Below are positions 25,301-36,900 of a DNA stretch of 64,000 nt, piece by piece. The position numbers and the translations under genes are program-made. Within the stretch, counting starts at the first letter, position 1; every line of letters starts with the position of its first letter. The stretch is from Schizochytrium sp. TIO01. Lineage: Eukaryota > Sar > Bigyra > Thraustochytrida > Thraustochytriidae. The notes beneath the pieces were generated by a model. The model ran no database searches. It worked only from the letters and a program-made list of their open reading frames with translations, and was not told where the DNA came from. The stretch is taken from contig SMSO01000037.1 in the NCBI GenBank assembly GCA_004764695.1, positions 1,472,247-1,536,246 on the forward strand, read 5' to 3'.

Positions 25301-27687
25301 AAAGTATGACACTCGAAATTCCTCAAGCAAGTTACAATAGATTTTTAGTGCTTTCCGTTTACGAACTGCTCTTCTTGCAATGAGAGTAAGCTGGTGAAGA
25401 GGCAATGTTTTGACGGCAATACGATTGAAAGGGCGCAAATCTTTGGCCTAGATATACGATTGAGGGAATTAGTGGACAAGATATTGGTAAAGCTCTCCGC
25501 ATCCCTTTGTAAAGACCATGGACATAGGGTTTGCAATAAAGCCGAGCCCGTGGTTGAGAAGCCAAGAACCAAGAGTATGATTACACATTTCCTGGGACCA
25601 AGTATGGTGTAACTTAAATTGATGACTGTCGAGGTTGCGTTAACGTAGCCCTGTCAATTGTATCTATCACTGTTCAAGAATGTCTTAGCACCCTAATTAC
25701 GACATGAATTAGTTTGCCTTGAAGTTCATCGCATAAGAACACAGCATTTCGCCAACATTTAAAATCAATCTTGTTTAATTCTTCATCAAGACACTTAACT
25801 CCGTTTTTATAGTCAACCTCCAGCTGACGAGACTCTTGCTTCAGCATATACTTAAGCCCAGTATATTGCGATGGAGTACAAATGAGCAACAATTCATTGC
25901 AATTTAAACATTTAAACGCCGGCACATGCAATATAATGAAATTTTAAGATACTGGTTAGGTAGATTTATACGTTGATGTGATCTTAGAATATTAGAAAAT
26001 GAACCACCCTTTGTTAACGATCATCAGAGCAACGACTTTTGTCATATTTCACAAAACATATAAACAAAGTCAAAGTTACAAATATATCGGATTAATCAAT
26101 TTGTAACCTGCACACTACTAAGTGAGGCAATATGATCATGTACTAACATTTAAGACCTTTAAATTTATAACGCAGGATTTAACATAATAACGTATGATTT
26201 GTACTGCTTTGCCAACCGAGGTTTTACCCTTGATTGAACACTGGACATTTTCTGAAGATTGCAAGATTCAAACCAATCTATCGACCAACAACTTTGTACT
26301 ATTCGCTGATTCGCGACAACTTAAAAGTACCCTTCCTAAACTATGAGGACTTCAAAGAAACGTATTTAGTTCGTATAAAGACTCGTTTTGATGCGGTAGC
26401 AGAAGTTATTTGAATTGATATTTGCAGAGACCCGTAGCTTATTGTAGAAATGTTTGCTGTTCAAAAACCAACTGTCTTGAATAAGTGACTTTGAAATTTA
26501 ACAGACTGCTAGTACATAATTAAATTTATTTGGCTTATGTGCATTCAACATGATTGCTTCAGGAAAGGTGTTCAACTTGAACCAAGTTAAACCCCATCCG
26601 CCTGCAAGAGATATCAGAGGTTTTTTAATGGCTAGTGTGCTCAAATCAAGGTATATCGTCACAGAAGCGAAATGTGATTGGAGCCGGAGTAACATTTTGC
26701 TCTTTGATGAATATGTTTTGGTCTTTTCTAAGTTTTTTCAAAAACCACACGTTATACGATTACTTATCAGGACAATTCAACTACACATTCTAAAGGAGCT
26801 GGTGGCCGGGATTGAAATTTGCAGCGCAAACAATCGCTGCTTTGTAAGGTTGTTTACGTAGGGCGAGTATGCGAATATTTTCCATATGATGCAAAGAAAC
26901 CTTCCTGTATCATGCTTAGAGCAATTTGCCTTTAAGAAGAATACAATTTTTGAAACTTAAATTTTCAAATTTCATTTATCAGTTCAATCTACAACGTATA
27001 TTTAGATGCATGAAGCCTCATACACTCAGAGACTTTGTAATAAGCATAAACAAAGCAAGAGGACACTAAGACCCAACTATTGTCATTCTTATTCAAGCCA
27101 AGAAGGCCGCAGTAATAAATGAAGAAGAGGACTTCTTGTTGCTCGCATATTCATGGGTCACGTCCAGGACACTGTGCAAAGCTCAAAACTCGATCTAGAA
27201 GACAATAACTTATATTTATCTCCTCAGGTATCAAGTATGCTGGTAACAGTCGGGTTAGGAGGAAACTGAGTAAGGCTCATTAACATTCAAAAAAAAATCC
27301 CCGAAAGAAATATGTACGGACGCGTCTGAGATTACTCAGGAAATTGTAATATGAAACCAATTAGACAGATCCTTTCAAAACAAAATCGTCAAGTACCTAG
27401 CTAGAGTCTTTCCAAAGGAAGCATTCATTGCAACCAGTGTTACAGGCTTCCCTGTTTCATTTACAACATCGACTTACGATAAGAAAAGGTGTGAATCACG
27501 ATTTCTCTTTTCTGTGCATGTTTGTTGGCGTACGATGAGAAAAGTTTTTTTTTTTTTCAAGTCTACAGGGGAAAAAAAATAAAATAATAATAATAATATA
27601 TGGTGGTATAGTAGGCAATAAGAAGTACCGGCAGAGGTATTTGATGTCTATCATTTACAGTAAAGGTACTACTGACCATGGTTTTTC
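16397..27687. other. AT-rich intergenic DNA without a recognisable gene
   Basis: The longest frames are about 91-136 codons, and several only open from TTG or GTG. None shows a known motif. One ATG-led frame of 103 codons (26550-26861, +) and a group of adjacent minus-strand frames (25151-25931) could be decayed coding DNA, but I see no family signal. Simple-sequence patches include ATTTT pentamers near 18830-18850, T8-C blocks near 23660-23720 and GAAAT units near 23823-23840. Confidence 0.55.
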
Positions 27688-27795
27688 CTTCTTCTTCTTC
27701 TTCTTCTTCTTCTTCTTCTTCTTCTTCTTCTTCTTCTTCTTCTTCTTCTTCTTCTTCTTCTTCTTCTTCTTCTTCTTCTTCTTCTTCTTCTTCTT
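27688..27795. repeat. Pure (CTT)36 / (GAA)36 microsatellite
   Basis: Thirty-six perfect CTT units are followed by a T run. The tract gives poly-Ser and poly-Glu reading frames on the two strands that are artefacts of the repeat. Long pure GAA/TTC tracts are known from other genomes to adopt triplex structures and to be unstable in length. Nothing here shows that this tract is inside a gene. Confidence 0.97.
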
Positions 27796-30700
27796 TTAAC
27801 TTGAATTCCGCGCTCCGCTCTCCTTCTTTTTGTATGAAGAGGAGGCTGGGACTTCCTTTCGATCTTTCAATTCCTTTCTTTTCTTTCTCTTTTCTTCCGT
27901 GAACAAAAATACCTACCGTCACGGTGACGGTGAAAAAAAGTAAAGCAAATTTTTAGCCTACTCAGAATGATCATATGTGGTCAAAGTACCTACATTGGAG
28001 GAATATTTATTATTAGTAGTAGTTGAAAGTAAGCAGGTGGTCGGTCAGTGTTCATGGGAAATGAACTAAACGTAGGTAAGTAGTGAATCAACAGACCCTG
28101 CATGTCGAGGTTACACTAGGTAGTGAAGCAAGCACAAGAACCCTCAGGAGCATGAAACAGAGGTATATGATTTGAGCCTCTGACTATCAATGAGAAACTT
28201 AGGCATGTCACGGCAATGTCTTCCGCACGCATTTAAGTACTCTGAAGACAGATTTTTCCTTTTAAGAATCATCCTTCTTTTAAGGCAATTTCGTTGTGAA
28301 TCATGCTAATTCTTATCAATTTCTGGACTTGCTCAAAATACTTCTAGCTTATCTCTCTAAGAAGCAATACCTTTCACTAGCCACACCCTGTGAGCACTGA
28401 GTTTTTAATTTTATGGATCAGACCTAAGTAGGGTAAACCTCCCACGTCATAAGAAAAAAGATTCAACCCATTTTCGCCAACTCATTTTTAGGGGTTAATT
28501 CCGTACCCACGGCTACCTATTTACTAATATCAAAACATCTACTCTTACTTTTGTTAGAACTAGGAGGAGACGTGTGTATGTAGGAAACTACTACCTGGGT
28601 AGGTCTTATTTGGCTCCTCCAGCATCACCAACAAATTCGAAAGTATCTTGCATATTTATGACCTCAGACTGCCAATAGTAGGTATTCATTTAAGTTAATC
28701 ATGCGTCCTCACGCCCTATCTAGTATCAAACTGCTGGCCTAAATAAACCTAGGTACTGCTGCGGAGCTGCGACTTTCACTCGATTTAGATAGATCCTACC
28801 TTCTCCTATCACCCCATGTGTTTGGGTGAAAATTTAACTTGGGTTTATTGGGAAAAATACATCGCAGATACCGACCGATCACTGTTCAGTGTAACGTTTT
28901 GACTCAAGAAAGCGGAGCTCAAGTCCATGAAAGGTAGTAGATAGACGGGTACTAAGTTCTGATAGATTGTGCTTCATGAACTCTGACGGCTATACTACGA
29001 GAAAAGCGCATCTTTCTGGGTATCTACATAAAGATAAACAGACTTTATGATTGGCATGACTCATGAGTTTATGCTCAGACCTTCAAATTGATTTGCCACA
29101 TTACCATTTGTAACCCTAAGACTGGAAAATTATCCATCCAGAACAGACAGACATTACGTCCAGCCCGAGCTCCTTTCTCTACTCATAGCAGCAGTAACAT
29201 GCTTTTCTTCTTCATTTTGCTTTGGTTCTGTAGGGTCTGAGCTTATTTTCAGCTTGAATTCCTTTGTATAGTACCTATCTACTTGGGGCCATCAGCGATT
29301 CTTTTGGATTGAGTTTTTTACCCAGGTTTCGAAAAGATGCTTACTGAGTACCTGCCTAGCGATAATGTTAGGGAGCTAGGTTGTGAGTGCTTGATTGGCC
29401 GTGCTTCTTGGTCTTGCGCTCGATGGTCTCTCAAGTTGTCAAGTATCAACTTAGATAAAGGCCCCACTTCAATTCGCGTTGCATAATTAGCATGAAAGTC
29501 GGGATTCTGACAGTGGCTGTAAACTGGCTATGGATGGAGTGCAAAGCCCCTCGCAAAATACAAAACACTCAACAGACAAGGTACGTGGAGAATGCGTAGG
29601 AGCTTGGAGAAAAAGTTGTTTATTCTATTTATAATAAACGCCAACAAGCGATACTTCCAAATTAAATGTTCGGAAAGGTGTAGTCGGAGGCACGGAGGCA
29701 ATAGCAAGGACACCCCTGGCCGTCTTGATCCGTTCTTCCATAGATCGTGACCCCTTTATGCTTTTTCTTTTTCTTTTTCTTTTCTTTTTTCTCTTTTTTC
29801 TCTTTTTTATTTAAAAACCTTTTTTTAATTCACAGTATCTTTTTTTCTTTCTTATTAACCTCAGCCTGAAGCTACTAACTAGTTTAATGAAGAAGGAGAA
29901 TTTTCCTTTTCCTTTCTCGATTGTAAAGACTAACCTAATCATGCTTCTTGTAACTGCTGTTCAAGAATATTTTGAGCTTTTGAGTTTCTTTGAAATTGCT
30001 TCTCTACAACATTACGTCTTCGTTCGTTTATCCGAGGATCTAAAGTTACTCTGTTGTTCAGAGGTTAAGAAACTTCATTACAAGCTCTTCATTTGGCATC
30101 TCCGAAACCCTTAGTATTGCTGCAGCAGATATTAGCCTAGCAGCAGCAATGGTTATTCGTTTTTAATCTTTGTACTCCAACTCAAGAAATAATTTGGCAA
30201 CAAATCATCATCATCACGGCTCTTGAAAACACTCTCTAAGTTATCACCTCTGGGACTTATTTCACCAAATGAAACACAGCCCATTAAATTGTGAAGGTTT
30301 TCTTACATTATTGCTGCAAAACAGTAGTATGATATGATAGCTTCCTTGGTTCTGTGCATAAAATTTTTACTCTTATAATAATATCTCAGCCGCCATTCTT
30401 AATTTCAATTTTCATTTTTTAATCTGAGATAGCCTAATCGCTTCTAGGAATGATAAGTTCAAACAATCAGGGGATCAAAATGCGACTCTCGCGCATGTTG
30501 TTCTCCCTTCTTGTTATTCAGAGCAACGAGCAACTTCTTTTGCTCCTTGTATAAAATCAAGGTTGTCTGCGAGATATTAATTTTCAGATTTGTTGGCCAC
30601 TAGTCCTGATGAATTACACGGGATTTTGTTTCGCCTTTGTAGTGATCAAGCCTTGCCCACCATTGCAGACCGTTATGTTCAATGCCCTTTCAAATTAATA

Positions 30701-31359
30701 GAATTCAGTCAAGCTTCACAAGTAAGCGGTTTATTGCTGCTTAAGACAAGTCAAATACAAGGAAAGCTTCAGTAAGTAAGCAAAGCCAGGAATACTTTAA
30801 CAAAATTGGTTTGTTCATTAGCACCGCCCAGAGCGGTATTCGATCAACCCAACTCTTACTATAACAATATCGTAGCACTACTAGTTCAAGAGGATTACAA
30901 ATCAGTTAGCTTGAGCCACGTTACTTGAGCTGTCATGTCCAACATGCGGTTCCTCAATGCCTTAGAGTATATACGTGATTTTCCATTTGCTCAGAAATGA
31001 TTAACCTATAACTTTAACATGGCTAGGATCATCATTATTCCAAGAAATTTTGACAAAGTTCAGTACGCAGCTACAATCTTATGGGTATAGAATGAATTCT
31101 CTGAAGAAGGTGCAAGGCCACTTCAAGTGCCTGAAATCAATGCAATGGCAACAGCTGTTTAGTTTTAGACAAAAACCGACTGTTCTGAAAGTGCTTTCAT
31201 GGTATCTGTACGTTGAAATCCGGTTGCTCTACGATGACTTTATACAACTCAAGAGGAAATCCAGCTTTGATTGATATTTTGAAATTATATCACTTGTTTA
31301 AACGCCATGCAACAGACAGGAGCACGGAGTTGACCACTTTCAATAAGATATTTCAATAA
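27796..31359. other. Right end of the gene desert
   Basis: This is AT-rich DNA with many isolated TACCTA and TAGGTA words (for example 28030-28100 and 28580-28800), a pyrimidine-rich stretch at about 29760-29815, and a 7-bp inverted repeat around one base at 27916-27930 (CCGTCAC/GTGACGG). No protein or RNA gene could be supported. The last few hundred bases are the 3' flank of the membrane-protein gene that starts the gene-rich half. Confidence 0.55.
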
Positions 31360-33318
31360 TTATAATCGGCGATGAGTGAACGTGTTCAATTCGACATCGC
31401 GCGGCTTGCAGAATTGTTTGCTTGTGTTCTGGTTATAGTTAGATTGTTGCACGGGAGTAGAGCCTAGTGTAGACATATCCTGCAAATCCCAAGAATCGCG
31501 ACGCTCCTGACGGGGTTGACATAACTTTTTGCTTAAGCCACGAAGAAGATGTCTGATTGATCTTAAAATAACCAAGGCAAGAACTCCTGATACAAAAAGA
31601 CCAGCAATCGATAAAGCGATGTAGATGACCACACGAGTACGCATTGGGTATTGACCTAAAAACCCAGTACCTTTACTCTCTTCGACTGTTGCTGAGGATT
31701 CGCCTCCATCGGCTTCACTACAATCTGCTTCCAAATATTGCATATAAAGAGGAGTGGACTGGATATTACTGGTAACAAGCACACCAGCAGGTACTCTTAT
31801 TAGAGCCCCGCTCCCGCATGTAATCCGGCCGTTGCTACTATCCACAAATACTGGCATTGATGCTGCAACCAAACCAGTCTCATTGTTAAAAACTTCACAA
31901 TAGAACTCCTCCTCGCTCTCTGCATCAGATAGTACGGTTTCGGAAAGAATTCCTCCGAAGCTTCCTTCAAATGAAAGAAGAGAATTGGCATTCTTACTGA
32001 GACATTCCAACTGAAGATCCGGATCTGCACAGGATATATTATCAGCAGCTGGCATTTCTATTGAGATAGTTTGAATGAACGTGCAATTACTGTCATCGCT
32101 CGCAGTTATTCTCAGCTGCCAATCTGCTACCGGAGGAGTCAAATTAGCTGGTATGATACACAAGTTCACATTGCTGGAATCCAAAGTCCGAAGCCAAGGA
32201 CAGATCACCTCGTAAGAGGCATAGGATAAGTTGTAGGATGTAATGAATGTGAGGTCAATGGCGATTCCTGCGTTCTTGCCCAATTGGTGCATCAAACGAA
32301 TTTCCATATCCACAAGACCAGGACAATATTCGTCACTTGAATATCGCGTACCAATTTCAATCTTCTCCACTTCGAAGTTGCTTATTGAACAGTTTGAAGA
32401 GTCTAAAAGCTCTCTTGCAATACGATGCGAGAAATTTTTTAATGGCTTTGTATTTTTGCTCCCCCATTTAAGTAAACTATAAGGTTTACCAGACTCTTGC
32501 ATCTCACCTCTTTCAACGCCAGCTGCTGAACCTTTTAACTTTGGCTCCTGAGTTGCTGACCTCAGAAATTTAGTATAACCCAACACATGATCAATGTACT
32601 TTTGTAAACTTGAAGATCTTCTTGAGGCCGAATCTAAGACCCTATCAGAAAGATCAATCCAATCGTTATGAGAGAAGATTTTGCCAGATGAACCTGATAT
32701 CACTGAACTCGAGAGCAAAAACTGTTTGTTGCTATTTGAGCTCTCTGGTGGACTACAGACTGCAATTCGTTGGTGTTTTCGAAGGCATTCTTTCCAAACA
32801 AAGGGCCGAAAGTTTCTCATTGACCGCTCCGTCTGACTGTTCTGAAATTCGGGCTGTACAGGTCTGCAAGTACCTGGGATACCCCAACCTGAACCACGAT
32901 TGTTTTGAGTTGGGCAATATGACCATTCATTTGTTTGATGCAAAAGATCTTCCTCACTTGAGTACAACGCGAAGTGATGTCCTTGTCCATAATTTCCGTC
33001 CTCTACAATCCAGTTTTCAAATATGCTCTGAATTATTGTTGATACATTCTTGCTTATATCTCCTTCAGCTCTAAAATACACTGAAGGCTGGCCTTCGAGC
33101 TCATAGCGTAAAATTTTAGTTTTGGCAAATATTTTAACGGATTCGGTGGCAGATGCACGCTTGATAACCTGGCACAGAGCATCGCGCTCGTAAGCAGAAA
33201 CCCAATTTTCGCAATAGTAACTTGCTTCCGGTAAAGACTCAGATTCGGCAAAAGACGAATCTACGAGCAATAGTAATGCAATGATGATAAAACAGGAAAG
33301 ACTTTGTGAAAAAATCAT
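31360..33318 (-). CDS. Type I single-pass membrane protein with large extracellular region
   Basis: This is an intronless frame of 652 residues. I place the start at the ATG at 33318; the frame extends nine codons further only from a TTG. The first 24 residues form a classic signal peptide (hydrophobic core CFIIIALLLLV, then SSFA). The ectodomain has about 14 cysteines and eight N-x-S/T sequons. Around residues 310-470 there are alternating beta-like segments with spaced Cys that resemble Ig-type sandwich folds. One transmembrane helix lies at about residues 563-585, followed by basic residues (RSIRHLLRGLSKK) and a 65-residue cytoplasmic tail, which gives an outside-N, inside-C topology. The overall plan resembles adhesion, receptor or fusogen proteins, but I recognise no family signature, so function is open. 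It is divergent from the pseudokinase gene, with 583 bp between starts. Confidence 0.85.
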   Translation of the reverse strand: MIFSQSLSCFIIIALLLLVDSSFAESESLPEASYYCENWVSAYERDALCQVIKRASATESVKIFAKTKILRYELEGQPSVYFRAEGDISKNVSTIIQSIFENWIVEDGNYGQGHHFALYSSEEDLLHQTNEWSYCPTQNNRGSGWGIPGTCRPVQPEFQNSQTERSMRNFRPFVWKECLRKHQRIAVCSPPESSNSNKQFLLSSSVISGSSGKIFSHNDWIDLSDRVLDSASRRSSSLQKYIDHVLGYTKFLRSATQEPKLKGSAAGVERGEMQESGKPYSLLKWGSKNTKPLKNFSHRIARELLDSSNCSISNFEVEKIEIGTRYSSDEYCPGLVDMEIRLMHQLGKNAGIAIDLTFITSYNLSYASYEVICPWLRTLDSSNVNLCIIPANLTPPVADWQLRITASDDSNCTFIQTISIEMPAADNISCADPDLQLECLSKNANSLLSFEGSFGGILSETVLSDAESEEEFYCEVFNNETGLVAASMPVFVDSSNGRITCGSGALIRVPAGVLVTSNIQSTPLYMQYLEADCSEADGGESSATVEESKGTGFLGQYPMRTRVVIYIALSIAGLFVSGVLALVILRSIRHLLRGLSKKLCQPRQERRDSWDLQDMSTLGSTPVQQSNYNQNTSKQFCKPRDVELNTFTHRRL

Positions 33319-33901
33319 CGAGAGTGGCTCAGTCCTTACTAGCAACTATTCGCCGGAGCTGTATCTCACAGCTTGCTTGCTTGCTGCTCTGCGGAGTGTA
33401 ATGGACTAACTTATTTGACTAACCTGCATTGCACCGCTTTCCAAAAACTTGCACAGAAATATTAACTTGGCAACTGGTTCTTGCATTTTGAATACTCACT
33501 CACTCAAGATGCTAGTCTTACCGGACAGCCTAGTAGAGCTTATAATCTGGGTTCCAGTGTGTGAGTGCCTAGAACGCAACGGAGTTCTCAAAATTAATAC
33601 TTTAATCTTAATTTCAATTAAACATAGCAGTAGCTATGTACTGTTAAGTATCTTAGTATTTACTCTTTCTTCTTTTCTTTTTACTAAATCATGAAGAAGC
33701 AGAACTAGAAATATACCTTCGCCTCAATGCAGAGCTCATCATCATTAATATTGGAGCAAGACAACGCAGACAGATATTAGAAACGAAAAGCAAGGAAGTC
33801 AATAGTAGACCTGGAAAAAGAGTACACGGACAATCTTTCGAGTACATTAGAAAAGTTCAAAAGTAGTAAGAACACCAACAACTTCCCCAGGGTACCTTAT
33901 A
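33319..33901. promoter_or_regulatory. Divergent intergenic promoter region
   Basis: This 583-bp gap separates the starts of the membrane-protein gene (-) and the pseudokinase gene (+), so it must hold both promoters. A GCTTGCTTGCTTGC word lies about 50 bp upstream of the minus-strand start (about 33371-33384). A similar word occurs upstream of Pescadillo. No TATA-type element could be assigned with confidence. Confidence 0.5.
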
Positions 33902-36900
33902 ATGGCAGAGCGGTACTTTGATGAAGCTGCACAAGTATTTGTCAACCCGAGTACTGACCTGACTGAACTTTGGGAGGAATATTATGATGAAAATGGGACA
34001 CTCTACTTTTATGAACGCTATTCAGGCGGCACAGCATGGGAGTTGCCGTGGCTCTCCCTTCAAAATTTTGGTGAAAATGACTTCCAGAATGCTTTCGAAA
34101 CGACGGATAGCAATGCATACAACATGTTTGATGAGAATAGTTCAAACCCCGGTCTTTTTCAGCAAGCATCTCCAAATGATCATGAAGCTGTTGCAACCGA
34201 GAGTGCGACAGCAGTGATACCTGGTGCTGAGGTTTACAACACTGGAGCGAATACCTATGATTATGAAAGCAATTATTCCAATTTCGAATATGCATATTTC
34301 CAAGCGAATGAGCCAGCATGGAGAAGTGATCACCAAGAAGAATGGCTGGAGTACTTTGATGAAGACACGCAACTGCCTTACTATATAAACTCTGCATCCG
34401 GTGAAAGTGCTTGGGAACGTCCAGATGCTTACCAACCTCCAACAAAAGAGCCACTATATGAGCAACTTTCTTATGAGAGACTGCAAGATGTAGAAACCAA
34501 GGAGTCAGAGGCGTCAAGCGAAAAGCAATATGTCTCACCCTCAGAGCAATATAAGCGCGACTTCAACCCTGTTACAATACAGAGCACAGAAGATCTTGAA
34601 ATTAAAACCAGAGATTATTTTCGAAATAGTTCAATGGAAAGTGCCTCTGAGTCTAATTTCGTTGCAAACACTGATAATTCTATGGTGGCAGCTACAAATC
34701 AATATAAAAACATTAGTGAAAATCTTTCTGCAGATAATCTATCCGCTTGGTGGGCTGCAGAAAACGACACAACTCAGTGGATGCAGGATGCTTACTGGAT
34801 ACAATACGATGGACCCAATGCACCAAATGAAGAAACTTTTACAACGGAACCTGTAGACACAACCATGTGTAACCAAACTAAAGATTCAGAAGCAACACAA
34901 GATACCTCGAGACAAAAGGCGGAACCTGCTTTATCGAGTAACGATCAAGTCGTAGATAATCTCGGCGTTGTTATGTTGAACGACCAGGGTAATCAAACTA
35001 ACCAAACCACTGCAGAATTTGCATCTTTAGAAGAATATTCTATTCCTTCAGAAATCTTACCAACTATGCAGGAACAGCAAGACGTACATCCAACCTCATT
35101 CTTAGTCGTTGAGAATCAAAGAGATGCCATAAATAAAATTGTGCAAGACAAGCTGCCAAGTGAGACGAATAATGGAGCATGTCAAAGTAGTCAAGCACAT
35201 TCTATCTCGGTAAAAGGAAGGCAAGATGAATTTACCTTATCTTCTGCAACTACCACTTTTTTGGAAGAGGGGAATCAGAACCACAAAGTGCCTGATATTT
35301 GTGAAAGTATAAAGTCGACTTCAAACTCGACCGAACCAATCACTGCAAATTCAAGATCTCAAGAGACTGAGGGCTTGTTAGATGGCACGAACGACGAAGG
35401 CCGAAGTGAGTTGAAATGTGCCAATAACATCTTTACTAAAACAAACGAAGAAGACATCTGTATAGGAACTGATTCTAACCTAAACAATCCTGAAGGAGCA
35501 TCATTGTCGAATCAAGGAGAAGAAGCAAAGCTCACGCTTACTATGAAGAATCAACCAAGAGACATTCGAAGTACGAGCATTGCAGCTGTACCTACAGCGG
35601 TTCAGGGAGTCAATATTGTACCCGAATCTGATCATATCGTGACAGAATCAGATGAAGAGCACCATCAGGCTCGTGAAGAGGAGGTCACAAGACTCTCCAC
35701 CAAGAATTCTGAGAAGTTGTACTCTAAAACAAAAGATAAGAAAGCCCAGTCTCAAAACTGGACTGCTACGTCGTACGAAATGTCCTTCAATGTAGAATCA
35801 AGTCAAGGTCAAACCGAGACACGTGAGGATCAGAGTAATTGCAACGGAACACAGCCAAATTGTAAATCTGAATCGAGTTTGTGTGGTCTGCAATTGTCTC
35901 CGAAGAGAATGACGCTCGTTGAGAGACGCATGACTCGAAAACGCGATGCAGAACGAGAAGCAAAATTGGCTGTCTTTGCACCCCGTTCCCCCCTCCGAGA
36001 AACTCGACATGTCCAATTACGAATTGCGCCTCCTGTGAGTCAGGCAAGAACAGAGATTCTTCATGATGCAGGCGGGCAGCTTACCAAGGGGTATCTTTTG
36101 AAACTTTTGGCAAGTAACTCCGATTTTCGCTCAAAATTCAAATTGGCATGTGGAGGATGGACCACCACACCATCAAAACTTGATGTTGAGTTTTCTGAAG
36201 CTGATCGCGACAATGACAAAACTCTCAATGAAACTGAGTGGCAACGGTTTTGTACATTCGCAGCGCGGCGAGCGCGAGGGGGGCGAAGAACCCTTACTTC
36301 GTATGAAAATCGAGTCAAGAAAAATGATGCAGCCACAAAAGGCCTTGAGACAGCTCAGATTAAGGTAACTATTCCTGAACAGTACAAAGAGTTGATTGAT
36401 GTAAAATATAGTCTTGAACCATACTCTCACTTTGCTCGACAAAAAACCTGGGACAACTTTTTCAAGGCCCGTGATCTAACACGAAAAATGGAGATCATGC
36501 GATATGAAACAGTTATGCGCCAGCGTGAGAGTTCTGAAACAAAGTTACGTAAAGAATTCGACCTTCAGACAAAGCGCACGGAGGAGAAGAGAACTCGAGA
36601 ACGGAAAAAATTAAGAAAGAAGTTGATAGAACGAGAGAAAACGAAATTGCGAAGCCGCACGGTCAACAAGTTGTTAGAACTTACCAAAGATGAGCTGGAC
36701 CTCCAAGACCGAAAAAGAATTGAGCAAGAAGAAGAGCAGAGGGTCAACAGGTCTCAGCGTCTGAAAAAATTGCCGACTTTGAAAGATATTCGTCAAACAA
36801 CAACACGATTGATAAAGCGCCCCTCAGTAATGGAAACGGACCCAAATCAGCCTATTAGGGATTTATGTGCCCTTCCATTAAAAGACGTAGAGTGTAACGA

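Noticed and set aside
25151-25931. Neighbouring minus-strand frames that might be a decayed gene
   Set aside because: They lie in different phases and no family motif links them; not enough to call a pseudogene.
27563-27922. Poly-Glu and poly-Ser proteins from the CTT tract
   Set aside because: They consist mostly of the microsatellite, and the minus-strand frame starts only at a GTG. Flanks lack coding character.
31360-33318. HAP2/GCS1 gamete fusogen
   Set aside because: Topology fits, but I could not find the conserved HAP2-GCS1 segment, so the name is not justified.
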